NCBI GenBank assembly: GCA_021771715.1
Contig: JAETOO010000016.1
Coordinates: forward strand, 1-64,000
Direction of reading: 5' to 3'
Source: Oscillospiraceae bacterium
Lineage (GTDB): Bacteria; Bacillota; Clostridia; Lachnospirales; Lachnospiraceae
DNA length: 64,000 nt
Part shown: piece after piece, positions 53,301 through 60,398 of the stretch
Layout: each line of letters starts with the position of its first letter
How positions within the stretch are numbered: position 1 is the first letter of the stretch
Position numbers and translations under genes: made by a program
The notes under the pieces: generated by a model
The model's input: the letters and a program-made list of their open reading frames with translations, nothing else
Database searches by the model: none
Told to the model about the DNA's origin: nothing

Positions 53301-53531
53301 CCGAACCTGATGGACTTGATTCTGGGACACGAGGTGGATCTCGTGATCGACACGCCTTCGCAGGGAGTCGGGCACGCGAAGGACGGCTTTCTGATCCGCC
53401 GCTGCGCGATCGAGACGGGCGTCAACGTCCTGACGTCTCTCGACACAGCGCAGGCGCTGATCACCAGCCTGGAGAACAACAACATCAACAAGCTGACGCT
53501 GATCGACATCGCCGCGGTGGCGACGAGATAG
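50313..53531 (+). CDS. carB: Carbamoyl phosphate synthase large subunit
   Basis: A 1072-residue synthetase, full length for the family. Two homologous ATP-grasp halves start [24 protein letters not shown] (residue ~4) and [22 protein letters not shown] (residue ~554). [23 protein letters not shown] and [20 protein letters not shown] are the ATP-binding ends. The C-terminal MGS-like allosteric domain begins near 935. It is co-translated with carA. The last 83 bp including the stop are duplicated in tandem downstream; the reading frame itself is intact. Confidence 0.97.
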   Translation: [1072 protein letters not shown]

Positions 53532-53614
53532 CGCAGGCGCTGATCACCAGCCTGGAGAACAACAACATCAACAAGCTGACGCTGATCGACATCGCCGTGG
53601 TGGCGACGAGATAG
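53449..53614 (+). repeat. 83-bp tandem duplication of the carB 3' end
   Basis: 53449-53531 and 53532-53614 are identical except for one base (gccgcggtgg versus gccgtggtgg). A partial third copy (gcgcaggc) follows. Because 83 is not a multiple of three and the stop lies at the end of copy 1, copy 2 is untranslated. The short direct repeat agcgcaggc at each junction fits slippage or unequal exchange. Confidence 0.97.
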
Positions 53615-53829
53615 CGCAGGCTGCAAGAGAGGCGCATGGCACCCGGAGAACCAGTTCCGAGGGGCTGTGCGCTTTTCTTTCTCTCATTACATTTCCAAAA
53701 GTCAGCAGTTGCGAAAGTCTGCGTTTGGGAGTATGCTGTAGGCAGGGTATTGGCGTCCTGCGAAGCACTCCGTTTTCGAGGAGGATTTGACTTCGCAGGA
53801 GGAGAAGGACAGAGACAAAGGAGCGTTCT

Positions 53830-54444
53830 ATGCGAAAAAAATCACATCTATCACTTGCAGGCTATCTTGTGCGGGAGCTGGATATGAAGGAGCTTCGCAG
53901 ACACAAAAAGGCATTTTACCTGGGCTCGATCCTGCCGGATCTGACACCGAAGATGTTTATGGCGCCGCATGAGTTCGGCACCTCGTACGAAGAGCTGAAA
54001 GGGCGGATCCGGGGGCTGGTCGCAGAGGCGCAGGAGGGGGCGTGCCGGGATCGCGTGCTGTTCCGGCACCTCGGCGTCGTGATGCACTACGTGGCGGATT
54101 ATTTTACGTTTCCACACAATGTGACGTACGACGGGAATCTGAAGGATCACTGTCTGTACGAGCGCGACATGAAGCATACGCTGCGGGAGTACGTGCGCAC
54201 GCCCGAGGCGGTGCAGATCTTCCGGCTGCAGGAAATGCGGAAGGGACAGATCCGCTCGGTGCAGGAGCTGTTTGCCTACATCGAGCAGATGCATAGGAAT
54301 TATCTGAAAAAGCAGCATTCTGTGGCAGATGACTGCCGCTGGATCGTTGCGCTCTGTTCCTGGGTACTGCTGGGGCTGGTGAATATCCTGGGACTGCAGC
54401 TTGCATCCGTTCCGTCCGGCTGCGGGTTTCATTCCTGTCTCTGA
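53830..54444 (+). CDS. Zinc-dependent phospholipase C-like protein
   Basis: A 204-residue cytosolic-looking protein. HLSLAGYLVREL, FYLGSILPDLTP and RHLGVVMHYVADYFTFPHN give the His/Asp pattern of the zinc-dependent phospholipase C/S1-P1 nuclease fold. A C-terminal hydrophobic helix (IVALCSWVLLGLVNILGL) may touch the membrane. The ATG follows aaaggagcgttct. No signal peptide is seen, so export is doubtful. The last ~14 codons lie in the first unit of a 52-bp tandem repeat, suggesting the natural C-terminus has been altered. Confidence 0.78.
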   Translation: MRKKSHLSLAGYLVRELDMKELRRHKKAFYLGSILPDLTPKMFMAPHEFGTSYEELKGRIRGLVAEAQEGACRDRVLFRHLGVVMHYVADYFTFPHNVTYDGNLKDHCLYERDMKHTLREYVRTPEAVQIFRLQEMRKGQIRSVQELFAYIEQMHRNYLKKQHSVADDCRWIVALCSWVLLGLVNILGLQLASVPSGCGFHSCL

Positions 54445-54559
54445 TGTGCGGGAAGCATCCGTACGGTCCAGCTGCGGGTTTCGTTCCTGCTTCTGATGTG
54501 CGGGAAACATCCGTACCGTTTGGCTGTGGTTGCCGCTTCTGTCTGTTGGGTGTGGGAAG
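54404..54559. repeat. 52-bp tandem repeat, three copies
   Basis: Units start at 54404, 54456 and 54508, each opening with catccgt and carrying ggctgcgggtttc...ctgatgtgcgggaa. Divergence grows from the first to the third unit. Unit 1 contains the stop codon of the phospholipase-like gene. Confidence 0.85.
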
Positions 54560-54714
54560 CATCCTGCGACGGGCGGGAATTAAGAAAAAAATTTGTTGTG
54601 GCATGGTATGTGATCTGATATCATATAAGGAAACAATCAGCTTTGTGCCAGGAGCAATTTGAGGCCTGAGAGTCCGGCGCTTTTGTGCCGGCAGGCAGAC
54701 GGGAGGAACGGAAT

Positions 54715-56076
54715 ATGGGACTTATCAGGGCAGCGTTGAATGCGGCGGGCGGTGTGATGGCCGATCAGTGGAAGGAATATTTTTACTGTGATGCAATGGA
54801 TGCGGATGTGCTCGTGGAGCGGGGGCACAAGCGCACGTCGAGGCGGTCGTCGAACCGCGGCAATGACAATATCATTACGGACGGCTCCGGGATCGCGGTG
54901 GCGGACGGGCAGTGCATGATGATCGTCGAGAGCGGGAAGGTCGTCGAGGTCTGTGCGGAGCCGGGAGAGTACACGTATGACAATGCGGCGGAGCCGAGCA
55001 TTTTCGAGGGAAGTCTCGGTGAGGGTATTCGCAGGACGTTCGAGCAGATCGGCAGGCGCTTTACCTACGGGGGGCAGGCGGCTGGAGATCAGCGCGTCTA
55101 CTATTTTAATATGAAGGAAATCCTCGGAAATAAATACGGGACCGCGACGCCGGTGCCGTTCCGCGTCGTGGACCGGAACATCGGGCTCGACGTCGACATC
55201 TCTGTGCGGTGCAACGGGGAATACTCCTACTGCATCGTCGATCCGATCCTGTTTTACACGAATGTCTGCGGGAATGTCGCGGATGTCTACGAGCGGTCAG
55301 AGCTGGACAGTATGCTGAAAAGCGAGCTGCTGACGGCGCTGCAGCCTGCGTTTGCGAAGTTCTCGGAGCAGGGAATCCGCTACAGCGCGCTGCCGGGACA
55401 CACGTTTGAGATTGCGGACGCGCTGAATGAGGTCCTCTCGAAAAAGTGGAAGGAGACGCGCGGGATTGCGGTCGCCTCGTTTGCGATCAACTCGATCTCC
55501 GCGCCCAAGGAAGACGAGGAGATGATCAAGCAGCTGCAGAAGAGCGCTGTGATGCGCGACCCGACGATGGCGGCCGCGCAGCTGGTCGGTGCGCAGAGCG
55601 ATGCCATGCGCGCAGCCGCGTCCAACCAGGCCGGCGCCATGACCGGATTTATGGGAATGGGGATGGCAGCCCAGACGGGCGGCATGAACGCGCAGGATCT
55701 GTACGCGATGGGGATGCAGCGGACCAAAAGCGGCGCGGGCGCGCAGGAATCGGGCAGCAACACGGCAACCGCAGCCGGCAAAGGCGGACCCCGGGCGGAG
55801 GCCGAGGGCTGGAAATGTGCCTGCGGCGCCGTAAATACCGGCAAATTCTGCGCCGAGTGCGGTGCGAAGCGCCCGGAGGACGGCTGGATCTGCCCGGAGT
55901 GCGGCGCGGTGAACCGGGGAAAGTTCTGCCAGGAGTGCGGCAGGAAGCGTCCGCAGGGAGCGCCGGTCTATCAGTGCGACAAGTGCGGCTGGCAGCCGGA
56001 GGATCCGGCACATCCGCCGAAGTTCTGTCCGGAGTGCGGGGACCCGTTTGACGAGAGTGACAGGAGAGCAGAATGA
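54715..56076 (+). CDS. ydjI: SPFH-domain protein with C-terminal zinc ribbons (YdjI-like)
   Basis: A 453-residue protein. Residues ~1-300 are an SPFH/band-7-like domain of the 'virion core protein' group (ADQWKEYFYCDAMDADVLVERG; DRNIGLDVDISVRCNGEYSYCI). A Gly/Met/Ala-rich linker is followed by three zinc ribbons (residues ~370-450): CACGAVNTGKFCAECG, CPECGAVNRGKFCQECG, CDKCG...FCPECG. In B. subtilis YdjI works with YdjG and YdjH to hold PspA at the membrane. The same three families are adjacent here. The ATG follows gggaggaacgg; the next gene overlaps by 4 bp. Confidence 0.85.
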   Translation: MGLIRAALNAAGGVMADQWKEYFYCDAMDADVLVERGHKRTSRRSSNRGNDNIITDGSGIAVADGQCMMIVESGKVVEVCAEPGEYTYDNAAEPSIFEGSLGEGIRRTFEQIGRRFTYGGQAAGDQRVYYFNMKEILGNKYGTATPVPFRVVDRNIGLDVDISVRCNGEYSYCIVDPILFYTNVCGNVADVYERSELDSMLKSELLTALQPAFAKFSEQGIRYSALPGHTFEIADALNEVLSKKWKETRGIAVASFAINSISAPKEDEEMIKQLQKSAVMRDPTMAAAQLVGAQSDAMRAAASNQAGAMTGFMGMGMAAQTGGMNAQDLYAMGMQRTKSGAGAQESGSNTATAAGKGGPRAEAEGWKCACGAVNTGKFCAECGAKRPEDGWICPECGAVNRGKFCQECGRKRPQGAPVYQCDKCGWQPEDPAHPPKFCPECGDPFDESDRRAE

Positions 56077-57149
56077 GCGAGACACTGGAATACAAATGCC
56101 CGTGCTGCGGCGGCGCAATCGTGTTTGACAGCCGCAGCCAGAAGCTGAAATGTCCCTACTGCGATACGGAGTTTGAGGTCGATGCGCTGCGCGAGTACAG
56201 CAGCCACGGGGAGACGGATGAGGAGCCCGAGTGGGATTCCATGCAGGTGGAGCGGCCCTCTGAGCGGTTGGAGGCGGACGGGACGCTCGACGCCTATCAG
56301 TGTGAATCCTGCGGCGGAGAGATCGTGGCGGATGCGAATACGGCGGCGACGAGCTGCCCGTACTGCGGCAATCCGGTCATCGTGAAGAAGCAGTTCGAGG
56401 GCATGCTGCGGCCGGAGCTGGTGATCCCGTTCAAGCTGGACAAGAAGCAGGCGGAGCAGAACCTGAAGGAGCACCTGAGAGGAAAGGCGCTGCTGCCGAA
56501 GATTTTCAAGACGGAGAACCGGATCCGGGAGGTCAAGGGGCTGTACGTTCCGTTCTGGCTGTACGACAGCGACGCCGAGGCCGATATCCGCTGTCACGCG
56601 ACCCGCGTGAGAAACTGGAGGAGCGGAGACTATGAGTACACGGAGACGGCGCATTTTCTGGTCACGCGGAGCGGGGAGATCAGCTTTGACGAGGTGCCGG
56701 CCGACGGTTCCGAGAAGATGCCGGACGACCTGATGGAGTCGATCGAGCCGTTTCGCTACGAGGACGCGGTCGAGTTCCAGACGGCATACCTGGCCGGCTA
56801 CTACGCGGACCGGTACGATGTGTCCGCGAAGGAGTGTGCACAGAGGACGAATGAGCGGATGCGCCAGAGCACGGAGCGCGCGTTTCTGAACACGATACAC
56901 GGCTACACGACGTGTTTGCCGCAGCACACGGACATCCGTCTGTGTCAGGGCAGGATCCGGTATGCGTTTCTGCCGGTCTGGGTGCTGAGCACAAAATACA
57001 GGGATCAGGTGTACACCTTCGCGATGAACGGGCAGACTGGGAAGTTCGTCGGCGACCTGCCGGCAGACAAGGGCCGGGCGGCCGGGATCGCGGCGGGTGT
57101 ATTTGCGGCGGCGTTCGCGCTGACCTTCCTGCTGCTGGGGCTGTTGTGA
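56073..57149 (+). CDS. ydjG: Zinc-ribbon membrane protein (YdjG-like)
   Basis: A 358-residue protein. Two N-terminal zinc ribbons (CPCCGGAIVFDSRSQKLKCPYC, residues 9-30; CESCGGEI...CPYCGNPV near 77-100) precede a long alpha/beta domain, which has VKGLYVPFWLYDSDAEADI and RIRYAFLPVWVLSTKY. A single C-terminal membrane helix (~335-356) follows. This layout matches B. subtilis YdjG. The ATG overlaps the ydjI stop (ATGA), so equal synthesis is expected. The zinc ribbons may mediate protein contacts rather than DNA binding. Confidence 0.8.
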   Translation: MSETLEYKCPCCGGAIVFDSRSQKLKCPYCDTEFEVDALREYSSHGETDEEPEWDSMQVERPSERLEADGTLDAYQCESCGGEIVADANTAATSCPYCGNPVIVKKQFEGMLRPELVIPFKLDKKQAEQNLKEHLRGKALLPKIFKTENRIREVKGLYVPFWLYDSDAEADIRCHATRVRNWRSGDYEYTETAHFLVTRSGEISFDEVPADGSEKMPDDLMESIEPFRYEDAVEFQTAYLAGYYADRYDVSAKECAQRTNERMRQSTERAFLNTIHGYTTCLPQHTDIRLCQGRIRYAFLPVWVLSTKYRDQVYTFAMNGQTGKFVGDLPADKGRAAGIAAGVFAAAFALTFLLLGLL

Positions 57150-57351
57150 TCAAGAGCTAGTGCGTTCCCTGCGCCAGTCAGGTGACAGGAAGCCATGAGG
57201 GACAGATTGTCTATTTAGAATGGGCGATAAGGAGCGGGGATAAAGAGAAGCTCTACGTCGCCGGAATCTATTTGCTGCCGGAAGATGGAGGTTGTGGAGA
57301 TTGGTTCATCCAGAGGGAGCGGGAAGAGTAGGACGGATTATGGAGTGTGGA

Positions 57352-58116
57352 ATGAAAAAAATCAGATGTTTGCTGGCAGTTTTCATGCTGCTGGTGTTTG
57401 GAATGTCTGCGGTTGTCTGTGCGGAGAACAGAGACAAGGTCGTTGACCGGGCAAATTTGCTGACCGACACGCAGGAGGAGCGGCTCGAAGCACAGTTCAC
57501 AGAGATCGCCGAGCGGTATCAGTGCGATGTGGCCGTTGTCACGACGGACAGCCTGGGCCAAAAGAGCGCGATGACCTACACGGATGACTACTACGATGCG
57601 AACGGCTACGGCTATGGGCCGGATCTGGACGGGATCATCCTGATGGTGAGCATGGAAGAGCGCGACTGGTGGATGGCGACGCGCGGGAAGGCGATCCAGA
57701 TTTTTACAGACCGCAGACTGGAGAATATCAGGGATGAGTTTTTGGAGTCCCTGAGCGACGGTGATTACTACGAGGCGTTCTCCGTGTTTGGGGAAGAGGC
57801 GGAACACTATATGCGGGTGTACGAGGAGGGGCCGCTGTCCCTCGCGGCACGCCTTGCCATCTCGGCGGCCGTGGGTCTGGTGGCAGCGCTGCTCGTCGTT
57901 TTTGCGCTGTTTCATCAGCTCCGGACGGTGCGGCCGAAGCATGAGGCGCGCGATTACGTGCGCGGCGGCAGCTTCCGCGTGACCCGGGCGAACGATCTGT
58001 TCCTGTACCGGACGCTCATGCGCAGAAAGATCGAGGCGCCAAGCTCGGGAGGCGGCAGCTCAACGCACTCGACATCGGGCGGCGGCCGCGCAGGCGGGAT
58101 CGGAGGAAAATTTTAG
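57352..58116 (+). CDS. ydjH: TPM-domain membrane protein (YdjH/YgcG-like)
   Basis: A 254-residue protein. A signal peptide/anchor (residues ~1-25) leads to a TPM domain (VVDRANLLTDTQEERLEAQF; IILMVSMEERDWWMATRGKAI; DGDYYEAFSVFGEEAEHYM) on the outside. A membrane helix (LAISAAVGLVAALLVVFALF, near 170-190) and a Gly/Ser-rich tail (SGGGSSTHSTSGGGRAGGIGG) follow. TPM proteins include Psb27-like and phosphatase-type members. It is third in the ydjI-ydjG-ydjH set, 202 bp after ydjG. Start at 57352 follows ggagtgtgg; ATG at 57340 is also possible. Confidence 0.82.
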   Translation: MKKIRCLLAVFMLLVFGMSAVVCAENRDKVVDRANLLTDTQEERLEAQFTEIAERYQCDVAVVTTDSLGQKSAMTYTDDYYDANGYGYGPDLDGIILMVSMEERDWWMATRGKAIQIFTDRRLENIRDEFLESLSDGDYYEAFSVFGEEAEHYMRVYEEGPLSLAARLAISAAVGLVAALLVVFALFHQLRTVRPKHEARDYVRGGSFRVTRANDLFLYRTLMRRKIEAPSSGGGSSTHSTSGGGRAGGIGGKF

Positions 58117-58145
58117 GTCGTTTAGCATGGGCTGAACTTGTCTCA

Positions 58146-58219
58146 TAAAATCCCCGCTGGAATTCAGAGGAGGATCTGTCGGAAGGCAGTCCTGATCGGA
58201 TTCCAGCGGGGATTTTTTT
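58146..58219. terminator. Bidirectional terminator between ydjH and the ABC-F gene
   Basis: aaaatccccgctggaat pairs with attccagcggggatttttt across a ~34-nt loop. T-runs follow on both strands between these convergent genes. Confidence 0.8.
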
Positions 58220-58239
58220 ACATCGTGTGTGGACCTTGT

Positions 58240-59877
58240 TCAATCGCCGAGCATCGACTCGTCTGCCGAGTACACCTGTCTCTTTCTCGCCATCTCGTCG
58301 CTGTCGAGGTATTCGTCGTACGTCGTGATCTTGTCGATCAGCTTGCCGTTTGGCAGGATCTCCATGATCCGGTTGGCCGTTGTCTGGACGATCTGGTGGT
58401 CGCGGGAGGAGAAGAGCAGCACACCCGGGAACTTGATCAGGCCGTTGTTCAATGCCGTGATGGATTCCATGTCGAGGTGGTTCGTCGGCTCGTCGAGCAG
58501 CAGGATGTTCGCACCAGAGATCATCATCTTCGAGAGCAGGCAGCGCACGCGCTCGCCTCCGGAGAGGATGTTCAGGTGCTTGACGCCGTCCTCGCCTGCG
58601 AAGAGCATGCGCCCCAGGAAGCCGCGGACGTATGTCGCGTCCTTGATCTCGGAGAACTGCGTCAGCCAGTCGACGATCGTGAGATCCGTGTCGAACTCCT
58701 TCGTGCTGTCCTTGGGGAAGTACGCCTGGCTCGTCGTGACGCCCCACTTGAAATGGCCCTCATCCGGCTCGAGCTCCCCCATCAGGATGCGGAAGAACGT
58801 GGTCTTCGCGAGCTCATTTCCGCCGACAAACGCGACCTTGTCGTTGTGGCCGAGCGTGAAGGTGAGATTGTCGAGTACCTTGACGCCGTCGATCGTCTTG
58901 GAGAGGTTCTCGACCTGAAGGACCTCATTTCCGATCTCGCGGTTCGGGCGGAAATCAATGTACGGGTATTTGCGGCTCGACGGACGGATCTCATCGAGCT
59001 GAATCTTTTCCAGCGCGCGCTTTCGGGAGGTCGCCTGCTTGGATTTGGAAGCGTTGGCGGAGAACCGGGAGATAAATTCCTGCAGCTCCTTGATTTTCTC
59101 CTCCTTTTTCTTGTTTGCCTCCTTCATCTGGCGGATAATGAGCTGGCTGGACTCGTACCAGAAATCGTAGTTGCCCGCGTAGAGCTGGATCTTCCCGTAG
59201 TCGATGTCAGCGATCTGCGTGCAGACCTTGTTCAGGAAATAGCGGTCGTGGGAGACGACGATGACTGTGTTCTCGAAATTGATCAGGAACTCCTCGAGCC
59301 AGTTGATCGCGTCGAGGTCGAGGTGGTTCGTCGGCTCGTCGAGCAGCAGGATGTCCGGGTTGCCGAACAGCGCGCGGGCGAGCAGCACCTTGACCTTGTC
59401 ATTTCCGTTCATATCCTTCATCAAATTATAGTGCATCGACGGATCGATGCCGAGGCCGTTCAGCAGAGTGGCCGCGTCGGACTCCGCCTCCCAGCCGTTC
59501 ATCTCAGCAAATTCGCCCTCGAGCTCACTGGCGCGGATGCCGTCCTCGTCGGTGAAATCCTCCTTGGCGTAGATGGCCTCCTTCTCCTTCATGATGTCAT
59601 ACAGGCGCTGATTGCCCATGATGACAGTGTCGAGTACCGGAAACTCATCATATTTAAAGTGGTCCTGCTCCAGCACGGAGAGCCGCTGCCCCGCCGTCAT
59701 GACGATGTCGCCGTTCGTAGTCTCGAGCTGCCCGGATAAAATCTTGAGGAAGGTAGACTTCCCCGCGCCGTTCGCCCCGATGACCCCATAACAGTTCCCC
59801 TCGGTAAACTTAATATTGACATCCTCAAATAAAGCCTTTTTCCCTACACGGTAAGTTACATTGTTTGCACTGATCAT
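58240..59877 (-). CDS. ABC-F family ATPase (YbiT/YkpA type)
   Basis: A 545-residue soluble protein with two ABC domains and no membrane part; ABC-F proteins act on ribosomes. Domain 1 has GANGAGKSTFLKIL (near residue 35) and ILLLDEPTNHLDLDAI, with a shortened signature (MNGNDKVKVLLARALF) instead of LSGG. Domain 2 has an altered Walker A (GGNELAKTTFF) but a normal LSGGERVRCLLSKMM and DEPTNHLDMESI. These departures occur in this subfamily as I remember it. The inter-domain linker is basic and coiled (KEANKKKEEKIKELQEF). The ATG follows a weak site. A large palindrome lies 96 bp upstream. Confidence 0.9.
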   Translation of the reverse strand: MISANNVTYRVGKKALFEDVNIKFTEGNCYGVIGANGAGKSTFLKILSGQLETTNGDIVMTAGQRLSVLEQDHFKYDEFPVLDTVIMGNQRLYDIMKEKEAIYAKEDFTDEDGIRASELEGEFAEMNGWEAESDAATLLNGLGIDPSMHYNLMKDMNGNDKVKVLLARALFGNPDILLLDEPTNHLDLDAINWLEEFLINFENTVIVVSHDRYFLNKVCTQIADIDYGKIQLYAGNYDFWYESSQLIIRQMKEANKKKEEKIKELQEFISRFSANASKSKQATSRKRALEKIQLDEIRPSSRKYPYIDFRPNREIGNEVLQVENLSKTIDGVKVLDNLTFTLGHNDKVAFVGGNELAKTTFFRILMGELEPDEGHFKWGVTTSQAYFPKDSTKEFDTDLTIVDWLTQFSEIKDATYVRGFLGRMLFAGEDGVKHLNILSGGERVRCLLSKMMISGANILLLDEPTNHLDMESITALNNGLIKFPGVLLFSSRDHQIVQTTANRIMEILPNGKLIDKITTYDEYLDSDEMARKRQVYSADESMLGD

Positions 59878-59972
59878 TTAATACCTCATTTCTGCAACAC
59901 TCCGGCTTCGGCAGAGCATTACATTATTTCTATATTAATATTAGTTAGTTAAATTCGAGGCAACCACTGTCA

Positions 59973-60215
59973 GAGAAGATTGCAGAGGGGTCGGAAAGCG
60001 ACTATAGCGAGTCTTTACAAGTACTTGGGTCTCAGAAGGCCGGAGCATCTGTAAAAATCCTGCTTTCATGCAGGATTTTTAGCTGGCACTGTCTGAGCAA
60101 AATGTGCATCAGGCACATTTTGTGAGTTGCCAGCGGCAGATGCGCAGGCCTTCTGAGGCCCTTAGTACTTGTAGACGAGCGATCCGGAGCTTTCCGACCC
60201 CTCTGCAATCTTCTC
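59973..60215. repeat. 243-bp branched palindrome (candidate structured RNA or MITE)
   Basis: Terminal arms of 27 bp are perfect inverted repeats (59973-59999 against 60189-60215). Inside, tacaagtact (60016) pairs with agtacttgta (60164) and ctcagaaggcc (60031) with ggccttctgag (60147). gcatctg (60045) pairs with cagatgc (60137). The tip carries two hairpins: aaaaatcctgc/gcaggattttt (60053-60080), terminator-like on both strands, and gctggca/tgccagc (60082-60134) enclosing aaaatgtgc/gcacatttt. No clear target-site duplication or gene is seen. It fills most of the gap between the divergent ABC-F and MATE genes. Confidence 0.85.
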
Positions 60216-60398
60216 GTCCGCGCCGCTCAAACTGCAATTCCCATTGTACAGAATTCGCCGGAAATTGCAAGCGTTTTCTTGCTTTTCAGGATACAATGCG
60301 CTAAGATAGGGATGCGGAAGAATCCGAACGAAAAACGGCTGCCTTTTCATCATCCAGACCGGAAAGAGGCCGCCGAAAGAAATACGGGGGAAGAAAAA

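Noticed and set aside
59973-60215. 6S RNA as identity of the palindrome
   Set aside because: 6S RNA is one hairpin with a central bubble of about 190 nt; this element has perfect 27-bp ends and two tip hairpins.
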